Source: CAZSXU01 sp964610505 (GTDB lineage: Bacteria > Arandabacterota > Arandabacteria > JAGLYR01). Taken from it: a stretch of DNA of 64,000 nt. Below are positions 25,462 through 34,164 of this stretch, piece after piece. A program made the translations under genes and the position numbers. The notes below the pieces were generated by a model. That model saw only the letters and a program-made list of their open reading frames with translations. It was not told the origin of the DNA and made no database searches. Within the stretch, counting starts at the first letter, position 1. The number at the start of each line of letters is the position of its first letter. The DNA lies in contig CAZSXU010000001.1 in assembly GCA_964610505.1 (NCBI GenBank), forward strand, positions 124,001-188,000, read 5' to 3'.

Positions 25462-27753
25462 TCACTCCTTGTCTTCCAGCATTTTCCTCAACGCTTCCCG
25501 CTCCTTCTCCCCGGCAAAGAGCGTCGCTCGCGTCGTCATCAGATCATTGACAACTTCGCCCATCGGTCTTCGCGCTTTTTCTTTCTGGTACTCACTGACG
25601 TCTCCGATGAACAACCACAGCCTCCGGCGCACGTCGGCGGGCAGCGCCTGCTCCAGGTATTCGAGCGCATAGCTCTTGAGGTTCTCGTCTTCCAGAACGA
25701 TTCCGTGAAAGGCGGCAACCACCGGCTCCGGATCCAGAACAAGACTCAACATGCGAAACGTGTGCTCCAGGCTGAGTTCTCCCCGAATTCCCACGCGGGC
25801 AACAACAAGATCATCTTCGGTCGATTCGAACCCGTCCAGCAGCTTCTGGAGCTCCCACACGGGACGCCCCCGGCTGATTTCCTTTCGAATCGCGCTCCAT
25901 ATTCTCGCGGCCCGCCCCCGGTTCGATTCCGGAAGACCATGCTTCCGTCTCTTGATCAGGGCAATGGCCGCCCGATATCGAATCTCGAATCGAACGGCTA
26001 CCAAGGAATCCAGAAGCGCGTCGTCCGCGTTGGTTCCCCCTGCCTCGGCCAAGACCCGAGGAATCCGCCGCCGGATCACGAAATCGCCGCTCTCGTCTCG
26101 GATGAACTGTGCCAGCACCGGAACGGCCGCCTCTCCCATTCCTACGAGTACCTCGGTCGCCCGCCTCGAAACGGCATCCCTCGCCAGCAGGCGGACCAGC
26201 GCGTGCAGGTCCTCCGCCCCCCCCTCAGTGGCTTCCCCCGAGGCCTGAAGGACCGTTTCCGCGTGGGCGGACGTCAATGGCTCGAGCACATCGGGACGGA
26301 CCCTCTCCTTTGCCCCGTCGCCTTCCGGCGCCACGAGCTTCTCGATATCTTCCGCCCGGAGTCCCCCTTCCGTGATCAGCGAACGGGCGTCCATCTGAGT
26401 CCACGTCGCGCCCAGCAGGTCTCTCTCTCGTCCTCTTGCCTCGTCCAGCATCCCCTCGGCGACCGCGTCTCCTTGCTTAAGCTGCGCCACAATCGTCTTG
26501 AAGTACTCACGTCCCATGGTCCTGCAGAAATACAGGAAGCACCCCGCCAGCAAAACCGCGAAGACGGACAGGTACCTCGATGGAAGGCCCGGAAGGGTCA
26601 CCCACAGAAGCACCACCGCGGCGCCGAACCCTTCGGCCGCACTGTCCACAATGGAATCGATGAACGTCTTCGTTTTGCGCCGGAGCATGGTCGGAATCGG
26701 AACATAGAGAAATTCGATCAATGGCCTGTGTACGGCTTTCCGGAGGGCATTGTCGGCGCCGCGAACCAGCGTGGCCAGAGCGAGAGCCGGTAGGATCAAA
26801 AGCCCGCCTGACCCCAGCAGGAGGCACAGTGCAAGAATCGAGAGACCCGAGCCGATTCCGGCAAGGGCCATAATGCGTGCGGCCCCGATGAGCTGTATCA
26901 CCAGCGCGATCCCTCCCGTCCATCCGTAGAAGGCGCCGAAGAAACCGGCCAGCTCCGCGTCGTTGTCGATCCGTAACCGCGCCAGCTCCTTGAACTGGTA
27001 GTCGACGATGGCGCTCGCCGCGGCGGCCACGAAGACGACGATCGCAATTGTACGCAGGTGCGGAGATCTCCAGACCAGGCCTAGTGTTTCGGGAAGAGAC
27101 GTCCGGTCCGAGGCGGCTTCCTCCTCACACCCTTCTCGGGTGCTCTGGGGCGGCGGCAGAAACAACTGTACCACGAGGAAGAGTGCAAGCAGCCCCCCGA
27201 GCACGGGAAGCAGCCAGATGAGAGCCAGTTGCTCGGTAATCCAGTTTAACGAGATACCCATCACCATCACGCCGGCCGTTCCTCCGGCACCGATGAGACC
27301 GAAAAGCCGCTTCGCGCCCCGTACAGCGAAACACTCCGACGTGATGATCCAGAATCCCGAGGTTACCAGGAGCCCTCCCAAGCCGGTCCACAGGTAGAAC
27401 ACAACCACTGTTACTCTGAACGACGTCCCTTCACCGCCGGACGCAAAGGGCCAGATTCCCAGGAGTCCGCCAATGAGGATCAGGACCACGAGCCACATGA
27501 CTCGCCGCGGAGGGCGACAGGAGAGAAGGCGCGTGAACAGGCCAACGGCCGGGAAACTAAGGATGACAAAGGCCGCCGTGATGTAGGGAAGGGTTCGTAC
27601 TTCAAAGGTCGTCAGATATACGGCCTCACGAAGCGCTCGGGCGAGCGTGATGAAGGCCATCACGAAGAAGGCTCCGAGAACCGAGAGCCCGGCCGGCCGG
27701 ACCTCGCCCGGCCGAATGTCGAGCCAATGACCCAGAGTGCGCAAGGGATTCAT
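25462..27753 (-). CDS. ATP/ADP-translocase-like membrane protein with C-terminal HEAT repeats
   Basis: A 763-residue protein. About twelve hydrophobic segments (residues about 20-420) resemble the nucleotide (NTP/NDP) translocase branch of the major facilitator fold (ALREAVYLTTF, FWIITSECF, RGAKRLFGLIGAGGTAG, RGADNALRKAVHRPLIEFLYVPIP). The remaining 320 residues are soluble and helical, with HEAT-like repeats (VLVGMGEAAVPVLAQFI, RRIPRVLAEAG). ATG 27753 overlaps the TGA of the kinase fragment upstream, so translation is probably coupled. Translocases of this family exchange ATP for ADP in parasites and plastids; free-living relatives are uncharacterised, and here neither substrate nor direction is known. 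Confidence 0.8.
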   Translation of the reverse strand: MNPLRTLGHWLDIRPGEVRPAGLSVLGAFFVMAFITLARALREAVYLTTFEVRTLPYITAAFVILSFPAVGLFTRLLSCRPPRRVMWLVVLILIGGLLGIWPFASGGEGTSFRVTVVVFYLWTGLGGLLVTSGFWIITSECFAVRGAKRLFGLIGAGGTAGVMVMGISLNWITEQLALIWLLPVLGGLLALFLVVQLFLPPPQSTREGCEEEAASDRTSLPETLGLVWRSPHLRTIAIVVFVAAAASAIVDYQFKELARLRIDNDAELAGFFGAFYGWTGGIALVIQLIGAARIMALAGIGSGLSILALCLLLGSGGLLILPALALATLVRGADNALRKAVHRPLIEFLYVPIPTMLRRKTKTFIDSIVDSAAEGFGAAVVLLWVTLPGLPSRYLSVFAVLLAGCFLYFCRTMGREYFKTIVAQLKQGDAVAEGMLDEARGRERDLLGATWTQMDARSLITEGGLRAEDIEKLVAPEGDGAKERVRPDVLEPLTSAHAETVLQASGEATEGGAEDLHALVRLLARDAVSRRATEVLVGMGEAAVPVLAQFIRDESGDFVIRRRIPRVLAEAGGTNADDALLDSLVAVRFEIRYRAAIALIKRRKHGLPESNRGRAARIWSAIRKEISRGRPVWELQKLLDGFESTEDDLVVARVGIRGELSLEHTFRMLSLVLDPEPVVAAFHGIVLEDENLKSYALEYLEQALPADVRRRLWLFIGDVSEYQKEKARRPMGEVVNDLMTTRATLFAGEKEREALRKMLEDKE

Positions 27754-28034
27754 TCGATATCCGCGTTCGACGGACTTTCCATACCGCCGTGAAGCTGCCA
27801 CCATTCACGCGCCCGAGCCCGGTCCCAAGGATCTTCGAAGAAAAGATCCCGAAGCGTCGCTTCCAGATCCGAGACGCTCTGAAACCGATCCTCGGCCTTC
27901 TTTTCCAGACATCTCAGTACAATATCGTCCAACTCTGGAGGGATTGGGATCTCGGAGAGATCCGAGGGCGGCCGCAAACGAGAATGCATGACCGAATCCG
28001 ATGGACACATCGTCCCACCGCCTTTCGCTTTCAC
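27750..28034 (-). pseudogene. Stranded C-lobe fragment of a Ser/Thr kinase
   Basis: A 94-residue frame from GTG 28034. Residues about 28-85 match the end of a PknB-type kinase domain: IPPELDDIVLRCLEKKAEDRF, then EWWQLHG. The same order (LERVILSCLEKDPAKR, EEWWTLHL) closes the intact kinase at 22069, so the two are related. Nothing upstream encodes the N-lobe or catalytic loop; that space belongs to the phosphoesterase gene. It overlaps its neighbours by 4 nt at each end (GTGA and ATGA). This tight fit is unusual for decaying sequence, so it may survive as a coupling or binding module. Confidence 0.72.
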
Positions 28035-29215
28035 TTGATGCGAACCCCCCGAGTCCGTCGAAGCCCGGATGGTTCGTCCGCATCCAGGTAGAACATCTCC
28101 AGGGTCAATCCTCCGCCGGAATCCACATGGATCAGCGCGAACTGGTTCGCAGCGTCATCCAGCATGACCTCTTCCTGGACAATCTTCCAGCCCCCCAGAT
28201 CTCCCCACCCCCTCTTGGAGAGCCATTCCCTCTCCTTCCCGGAGATGTCCCGGGGCCACCGGGTCCAGTCCCGAAACAGGTGGATGTTGGTCCGCGGGCG
28301 GCCGGAAAGATTGACGTGGTGCATCTGTCTCCCATCGGTGCGTCCCAGCAGAAACCGCTCGTAGGTATGCGTATTGCCGACCAGGACGAGGTCGACCCCG
28401 CCGTCGAGGAGGATATCCGGGAGCGTCCGCCCCGCATAAACATAGTGCCAGAGGGTAACGGCATCTCGGCGATGTTTCTTGGAGGACTGGACAAACGGGC
28501 AGTGCATCCCGACGACGGTGGTCGCATCGGGCCCTCGGTCATCGTTTTCCAGTTGTTCGATCAGCCAGGCCATTTGTGCCTCGGCCCGACTGTCCTCGGC
28601 CGGGCAGGCAGGGCTCTTGAGTTTGCCCGAGTCGCCCCGGAGCAGGTCTGTAGTATCAAGAAAGAGAAATCGTACCGGCCCGATATCCTTCCGGTAGTAC
28701 ATCTGGTCCACCGAGAAGTCGGAAGAAAGATAGCTGAGAAACGTGGCCGTGTTCGCGCGGGCAGGGCAGGGCCGGTTGCTTTCGAGCTCGTGATTTCCTA
28801 CGGCCACCAGGTACGGCAGGTCGCTCACGGGGCTGAGGATATCCCGGAGCATAGCAAACTGATCGCCGTGCGCGCCGTCTCCCACAATATCTCCCGTGTC
28901 GAGAATGAAGAGCAATCGCTCATCGATCTGTCTCATGACGGCGACGTGTGCGACCAGTCTCCGCCAATCTCGATCCGCCAGGGGTCGTTGGTCCCCATAC
29001 ACGACGAATCGGTAACCGGCGTTGATATCCCAACTGAGATGCTGCAGTCGGTCCTCCAGGGTCGCGTGGTCGAGGGGAGCCACGGGAATGTCAGAGGTTT
29101 CCGGCCAGATCCGAAGGGAATCCCACGGCCAGGTGAAGGCGAGACTGAGCAACGCGCCCAAGACGACCACCGAGAAGTCTATTGCTCTGGATCGTCGCTT
29201 CCAGGTAGTATGCAT
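28031..29215 (-). CDS. Membrane-anchored calcineurin-like metallophosphoesterase
   Basis: A 394-residue protein. A single N-terminal membrane segment (about 11-30) after basic residues suggests the catalytic part faces the periplasm. Metallophosphoesterase motifs appear in order: GDQR (74-77, in place of the usual DxH), DTGDIV (106-111), GNHE (140-143), GMHCPF and GNTHTYER. GAGGGG lies 6 nt before ATG 29215; the frame extends upstream but without a site. It heads the minus-strand trio with the kinase fragment and the HEAT translocase, and diverges from the barrel and kinase-like genes. Substrate unknown. Confidence 0.85.
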   Translation of the reverse strand: MHTTWKRRSRAIDFSVVVLGALLSLAFTWPWDSLRIWPETSDIPVAPLDHATLEDRLQHLSWDINAGYRFVVYGDQRPLADRDWRRLVAHVAVMRQIDERLLFILDTGDIVGDGAHGDQFAMLRDILSPVSDLPYLVAVGNHELESNRPCPARANTATFLSYLSSDFSVDQMYYRKDIGPVRFLFLDTTDLLRGDSGKLKSPACPAEDSRAEAQMAWLIEQLENDDRGPDATTVVGMHCPFVQSSKKHRRDAVTLWHYVYAGRTLPDILLDGGVDLVLVGNTHTYERFLLGRTDGRQMHHVNLSGRPRTNIHLFRDWTRWPRDISGKEREWLSKRGWGDLGGWKIVQEEVMLDDAANQFALIHVDSGGGLTLEMFYLDADEPSGLRRTRGVRIK

Positions 29216-29309
29216 AACGTACCCCTCATTCGCGCGTCTCCAGCCGCTTCGATCGCGATGTCTGCGATGCGGGGCGCGCGGGCAACTGAGTAACCAAGGT
29301 CCCGACTGT

Positions 29310-30797
29310 ATGTCAAGATACATGCTCAGGACTGGCCTGGCAATTGCTTCGTCCGCCGGGTTCGGACAATCCGCAGCGCTCCGTATCTCGATCCTGCTTT
29401 TGATGATCGTGGCGTTCACCGGAATCCGTCCGGGGGACACCTCAGCGACCGCCGCACACGCCGACCCTTCCCGTTCCAGCAGAGCGAAGGCCGACGGATC
29501 CGGATCGAGCTACTGGGGAGAGATCCCGTCCACGGGTGATTCCGTTACCGTCATGATCCGGCCGCGATCGAAAGCTGTCTGGGAGCACGTTCTACTCGCT
29601 CCCTACCGAATCGTGGGTGTTCCTTTCAATATTCTCACCACGGGCGTCAAGGTGTCCGTCATCTATATGGACGAGCACCGCTGGCTGGGGAGAGCTCTCC
29701 AACTGGCGAACATTCAGATCGGTTCCTACCGGATTGGACCTCGTTTTCAGTTCGACGGACTGTCGGGGCTGGGCGGTGGGTTCACACTGTCCAACGATCA
29801 ATTCACGGCTCCCGGCAGTCGTCTCAAACTCCGCTGGAGATCAACCACGACCGGCACTCACTGGGGGTCTCTCGGGATTCACATCCGCGAGGGTGAGGCC
29901 ACCGGCTACGTCGTCGGCGTGGGCTACAAACTGCGCCCCAACGCGCGGTACTTCGGAACCGGGCCCGGGGCCCTGGAGGCGAACGAATCGTTTTACACAC
30001 AGGAGGCGGGCTGGGCGGGGCTGAGTGTTCGCCGCGGGACGGCCCTGGGGTTCGAGGCCGAAGCCCTGGCGCTCTACTCCGCCATAGGCGCACGTGCTCC
30101 GGGAGACGCGGACAATGCTTCGATTCCAGACCGCTTCGCATCGGCGCCTCTCGGATACGGAGAGCGCTCCAAAGGAATCACGCTGAGTCTTGGCCTGACC
30201 CGGGACACGACCCGGGAGACGGGGCGGCCATTGGAGGGTGGAATTCAGCGATTCAAGGCATCCTATTTTGAGGAAGTCCAGGATGGAAACGCCTCCTTCT
30301 GGACTTTCCGGGGCGATCTCGAGCAGTTCCTCCCCCTCTGGAATTCAAAACAGGGACTGGCCTTCCGGGAGTATGTAACCTGGATCAAGACGGCCGAATG
30401 GGACGAGCTTCCGTTCCAGAGACACTTGACCAACGACGACCCCGATGTGTTCCGGGGCTTCAGGAATTTCCGGTGGCGCGGGCGGGGCATTACGGGCGTT
30501 TCGGTGGAATATCGTTGGCCCCTCTGGGCACTCACGGACGCCGATGGAATCGGCGCGGACACGTATCTCTTTTCAGATGTGGGACAGGTGTTCAACGACG
30601 CGGACGAACTTTCGACGGGTCATCTCACGTCTTCCTACGGTTTCGGCGTCCGCCTTGCCTCTCGTGGCGGATTTCATGGCCGACTGGAAATCGGGTGGAG
30701 CGACGAGGAGATGGTGGTTCGGGCGAGTGCGGATCAGATCTTTCAGTTCGCCAAGTACGGGCTGATTCATGGACGCGACCAGGTGGCTTTGCGGTAG
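29310..30797 (+). CDS. Omp85/BamA-like outer-membrane barrel without POTRA domains
   Basis: A 495-residue exported protein. A long N-terminal leader with a hydrophobic core (about 22-40) is followed by about 100 residues without recognisable POTRA repeats. A surface-antigen-type barrel then runs from about 130 to the end (GGFTLSNDQF, NARYFGTGPG, FRGFRNFRWRGRGITGVSVEYRWPLW, YLFSDVGQVF). The RGFRNFRWRG and YLFSDVGQVF segments resemble the last strands of BamA/TamA. The start is uncertain: ATG 29310 has AAGG upstream, and ATG 29322 has no site. It is followed 65 nt later by the kinase-like gene, on the same strand. Its partner or cargo is unknown. Confidence 0.78.
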   Translation: MSRYMLRTGLAIASSAGFGQSAALRISILLLMIVAFTGIRPGDTSATAAHADPSRSSRAKADGSGSSYWGEIPSTGDSVTVMIRPRSKAVWEHVLLAPYRIVGVPFNILTTGVKVSVIYMDEHRWLGRALQLANIQIGSYRIGPRFQFDGLSGLGGGFTLSNDQFTAPGSRLKLRWRSTTTGTHWGSLGIHIREGEATGYVVGVGYKLRPNARYFGTGPGALEANESFYTQEAGWAGLSVRRGTALGFEAEALALYSAIGARAPGDADNASIPDRFASAPLGYGERSKGITLSLGLTRDTTRETGRPLEGGIQRFKASYFEEVQDGNASFWTFRGDLEQFLPLWNSKQGLAFREYVTWIKTAEWDELPFQRHLTNDDPDVFRGFRNFRWRGRGITGVSVEYRWPLWALTDADGIGADTYLFSDVGQVFNDADELSTGHLTSSYGFGVRLASRGGFHGRLEIGWSDEEMVVRASADQIFQFAKYGLIHGRDQVALR

Positions 30798-30862
30798 CGC
30801 GGGTGACCCGGGCCACCGCAGTTGAATTTCGGCTCCAGGCTCTCGGAATCGGTGTGTGATCG

Positions 30863-32560
30863 ATGCACAATAGACGCATCTTTGCCGTTGTGATTCTTCT
30901 GGCAGTTCTCCTACCCGCGGCGGGATTCCCTCAGCCGCTCGTGGATGGGCCCGTGGTGTGGTACGAGGATGACCGTCGTCCGATTCCCGAGCCGCGCGAG
31001 CGCGATCCCAACCTGATCTGGGACTACGTCGACGACTCCCTTGTCCTGCCGATCCAGCGGCTGACCCATCCCGGACGGCTGATCCGCAGGGTGGGTACCG
31101 TCTTCGGTGGGGATCCCGTAGCGGCGGCGGCCAACGTCAACACGCTGGACGAGGTGCCGAATTCCACATGGTTCACGAACCGGATCGGCCTGTTTCCCCT
31201 GTCGCCCGAGAGGGTCGCCCGAGGTGCGGGCACCGGGTCGGGTCCGGATCGCACAGGGAAGTGGACTGTCGTCAGCGCGAAAACCCAGGGCGTGACGCCC
31301 GGATTCTCGATTCGGGACGCCCGCGGCGGTGCCTATCTCATCAAGTTTGACCCGCCCGGTCATCTGGGAATGACGACGGGAGCCGGGGTCATCTGTGACC
31401 GGATCCTCTACGCCGCCGGATACAACGTCCCCGACGACGCCGTGGTGATCTTCGATCGCAACGATCTCGTCCTGGGCGAGGATGTCAAGATCAAGACGGA
31501 GGATGGTTCCCGGCGCTCCATGACGGAGGACGATCTGGGCAGGATTTTCACCAAGGTGGACCGCCTTCCCGACGGCAGGATCCACGCCATCTCGAGCAAG
31601 TATCTCGAGGGAACGCCGATCGGCCCCTTCGACTACCACGGCCGCCGGAAGGATGATCCCAACGACCTTGTTCGTCACGAAGATCGCCGCGAGCTGAGAG
31701 GACTGGCCGTCTTTTCCGCCTGGCTCGGTCACCATGACACCAAACAGCACAACTCGCTGGATACGTTCGTAGGGGACGGCGGCACCGGCTACGTCCGTCA
31801 CCATCTGATTGATTTCGCCAGCACGCTGGGCGCCGGCGCCAAGGGGCTGATCCCACGGTACAACTACGAGTACACGTTCGATCCTGAGGCTATGGTACAC
31901 CGCGCTCTGGCCCTCGGGCTTTACGAGGATCCCTGGCGACGTCTGAAGCGCCCCGAGGGTGTCGATGAAGTTGGGTATCTGGAAAGTCGAGAGTTCGAAC
32001 TCACCGGGTTCAAACCCGTCCAGCCCAACTCGGCTTTCGCCAACCTGACGGACCGGGACGGATATTGGGCCGCCAAGATCATCTCCGCCTTCACCGATGG
32101 ACATCTCCGGGCCATCGTCGAGCAGGCCGGCTTCCGAAACCCCGAAGCCACACGCTACGTGGCGCGCGTCCTGGGAGAGCGTCGGGACAAGATCGCCCGC
32201 TATTTCTTCGACCGGGTCGCGCCCCTGGATTTCTTCGTCTATTCCGGGAACCGGATTGAGTTTCATGATCTGGGCGCGGAGCGGGGGATCTATCCGGGAA
32301 CCCGGGCCGGGTATCGCGTCCGGCTGGCGGCGGCCCGTGTGGATCGGTCAAACGGCGGCTGGACGGATTGGTTTGCGTTGGAGGAGACGGTCATCCCGGC
32401 AGACGGGCCTGAAGCGAGAAGCGTTCTGGACGATGCCGGTCCCAGCGAGTATCCTTTCCTTGCCGTCGAGTGCCAGGTAAACCGGGGTCGGAGATGGAGC
32501 TCTCCGGTGCGGGTCTACCTCTCTCGGGCCCGCAGGGACATCATTGCTCTGGACCGGTAG
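30863..32560 (+). CDS. Secreted protein with a kinase-type catalytic loop
   Basis: A 565-residue exported protein (signal peptide to about residue 24, AAGFPQ). I know no named family for it. It does show kinase-fold landmarks in order: Lys161 in AYLIKFD, then HHDTKQHN at 290-297, which fits the HxDxKxxN catalytic loop, and LIDFAS with Asp317 twenty residues after Asn297, as in the DFG position. HipA, CotH and Fam20C-type kinases show similarly reduced motifs. The glycine-rich loop is not obvious. It sits between an outer-membrane barrel and an ATP/ADP-translocase homologue 34 nt downstream. The inference is a periplasmic kinase; proof is lacking. Confidence 0.7.
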   Translation: MHNRRIFAVVILLAVLLPAAGFPQPLVDGPVVWYEDDRRPIPEPRERDPNLIWDYVDDSLVLPIQRLTHPGRLIRRVGTVFGGDPVAAAANVNTLDEVPNSTWFTNRIGLFPLSPERVARGAGTGSGPDRTGKWTVVSAKTQGVTPGFSIRDARGGAYLIKFDPPGHLGMTTGAGVICDRILYAAGYNVPDDAVVIFDRNDLVLGEDVKIKTEDGSRRSMTEDDLGRIFTKVDRLPDGRIHAISSKYLEGTPIGPFDYHGRRKDDPNDLVRHEDRRELRGLAVFSAWLGHHDTKQHNSLDTFVGDGGTGYVRHHLIDFASTLGAGAKGLIPRYNYEYTFDPEAMVHRALALGLYEDPWRRLKRPEGVDEVGYLESREFELTGFKPVQPNSAFANLTDRDGYWAAKIISAFTDGHLRAIVEQAGFRNPEATRYVARVLGERRDKIARYFFDRVAPLDFFVYSGNRIEFHDLGAERGIYPGTRAGYRVRLAAARVDRSNGGWTDWFALEETVIPADGPEARSVLDDAGPSEYPFLAVECQVNRGRRWSSPVRVYLSRARRDIIALDR

Positions 32561-32594
32561 AACGCGTCGGGCAGGAGCCGTAGGGAGAAAGCCG

Positions 32595-33944
32595 ATGAAC
32601 GAGAAATCGAGGAGTGGACTGGAGCGGTTCCTCGGGCTTTTCGCTGGCGTCCGCGGCGGGGAAGGCCCGACCGCCCTTCTTCTGACCCTCAACATCTTTC
32701 TTATTCTGACCTCGTACTACATCATGAAGCCCGTCCGGGAGGCCCTGATTCTCGCCGGAGGCGGTGCCGAGCTCAAAGCGTACATGTCCGCCGGACAGGC
32801 GATCCTCCTTCTGGGGTTCGTTCCCCTGTACGCAGCTCTGGCCAGCCGCATGCCCCGGCGCCGCCTGATCAATTTGGTCACCCTGTTCTTCGTCGCCTGC
32901 CTCCCGGTCTTTTATCTTCTGGCTCGATTCGACATCCCGCTGGGCGTCGCTTTCTTTCTGTGGATCGGGATCTTCAACGTCTCCGTCCCGGCGCAATTCT
33001 GGTCTTTCGCCAATGATCTCTATACCCCCGAGCAGGGGAAACGCCTGTTCGCCATTGTCGCCTTCGGCGCCTCGGCCGGGGCCGTCGTGGGGCCCACCAT
33101 CGCCGGAAGGCTGATGGAGCCGATCGGGCCCTACCAGCTGCTTCTTCTTGCCGCGGCGATACTGGTCTTGAGCCTGCTCATTACGAACGTCATCGATACG
33201 CGCGAGACCCGCCGGCAGAAGCAGGGTCCGGCGGATGCCGCCCGCGAGATCGAAGAACCCATAGGCACGGAGGGCGCCTACAGTCTCGTGTTCCGGAATC
33301 GATATCTTCTCCTTATCGCCCTCATGATCCTCTTCCTCAACTGGGTGAACACGACGGGGGAGTACATCCTCGGCCGGGTGATCACGCGTGCGGCGGCCGA
33401 GGCCATCGCCCTGGACCCCGGCCTCAGCGAAACGGCCTTCATCGGGAAATTCTACTCGGATTTCTACCAGATCGTGAACGCTGTCGGCCTCGCGATCCAA
33501 CTGCTTCTCGTGTCCCGGATTATCAAGTACGTGGGCGTTCGGATCGCTCTTCTGGTCCTTCCCTTGATCGCGCTGGGCGGCTACCTGATGATGGCGGTCT
33601 ATCCGGTCTTGGCGGTGATCCGGGCCATCAAGACCGCCGAGAACGCCACGGATTACTCACTTCAGAATACGCTTCGGGGCGTGCTGTTTCTGCCCACGAC
33701 CCGGGAACAGAAGTACAAGGCGAAACAGGCGATCGATACTCTGTTCCACCGTGCCGGCGATGTTCTGTCCGCCCTCGTCGTCTACCTGGGGACCACGTGG
33801 CTCGCTTTCAGAACAGGACAGTTCGCCATGTTCAATCTAGCCCTGGTCCTCATATGGATCGTGCTAGCCATATACATTGGAATCGGATTCCGACGATTAT
33901 CGAAGTCTCACGAATTGCGCGGGGAGACGTACGATGAAACCTAA
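32595..33944 (+). CDS. ATP/ADP-translocase-like membrane protein
   Basis: A 449-residue protein with about twelve hydrophobic segments, related to nucleotide (NTP/NDP) exchange transporters: YYIMKPVREALIL near 40, FWSFANDLYTPEQGKRLF, FGASAGAVVGPTIAGRL, and NATDYSLQNTLRGVLFLPTTREQKYKAK in the C-terminal half. GTAGGGAGA precedes ATG 32595. Unlike the homologue at 25462 it has no HEAT tail. It starts 34 nt after the kinase-like gene and overlaps the LapA-like gene by 11 nt, so the plus-strand genes form an operon. Nucleotide transport is inferred from family membership only. Confidence 0.82.
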   Translation: MNEKSRSGLERFLGLFAGVRGGEGPTALLLTLNIFLILTSYYIMKPVREALILAGGGAELKAYMSAGQAILLLGFVPLYAALASRMPRRRLINLVTLFFVACLPVFYLLARFDIPLGVAFFLWIGIFNVSVPAQFWSFANDLYTPEQGKRLFAIVAFGASAGAVVGPTIAGRLMEPIGPYQLLLLAAAILVLSLLITNVIDTRETRRQKQGPADAAREIEEPIGTEGAYSLVFRNRYLLLIALMILFLNWVNTTGEYILGRVITRAAAEAIALDPGLSETAFIGKFYSDFYQIVNAVGLAIQLLLVSRIIKYVGVRIALLVLPLIALGGYLMMAVYPVLAVIRAIKTAENATDYSLQNTLRGVLFLPTTREQKYKAKQAIDTLFHRAGDVLSALVVYLGTTWLAFRTGQFAMFNLALVLIWIVLAIYIGIGFRRLSKSHELRGETYDET

Positions 33945-34164
33945 AGTCATCATTCTACTGATCGTGACCATTCTGGCGCTGGTGATCCTGCTCCAGAACA
34001 CGGATCCGACGCAGTTTCAGCTGCTGTTCTGGGAAATCGAGATGTCTCTGGTGGTCCTCGTGCTGGTCAACCTTTTGATCGGGTTCGTGCTGGGTTTCGT
34101 GGTGGCGAAGCTGGCGGGGAGACGGCCGAAACAAAAAGCCTCGGCCACAGATGTCACGGATTGA
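33934..34164 (+). CDS. LapA/DUF1049-like small inner-membrane protein
   Basis: A 76-residue protein with two membrane segments (about 5-20 and 36-60) separated by the conserved LQNTDPTQFQLLFWEIEMSL region, then a basic tail. This is the LapA (DUF1049) pattern, linked to lipopolysaccharide assembly in E. coli. GGGGAG lies 7 nt before ATG 33934, and the start overlaps the translocase stop by 11 nt. It is the last gene of the barrel-kinase-translocase operon. Confidence 0.82.
   Translation: MKPKVIILLIVTILALVILLQNTDPTQFQLLFWEIEMSLVVLVLVNLLIGFVLGFVVAKLAGRRPKQKASATDVTD

Noticed and set aside
25366..26793. 475-codon open frame on the plus strand
   Set aside because: It is antisense to the HEAT-repeat half of the translocase, and low-complexity Arg/Pro-rich.
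28001..29293. 430-codon open frame on the plus strand
   Set aside because: It is antisense to the metallophosphoesterase, which has all its metal motifs.
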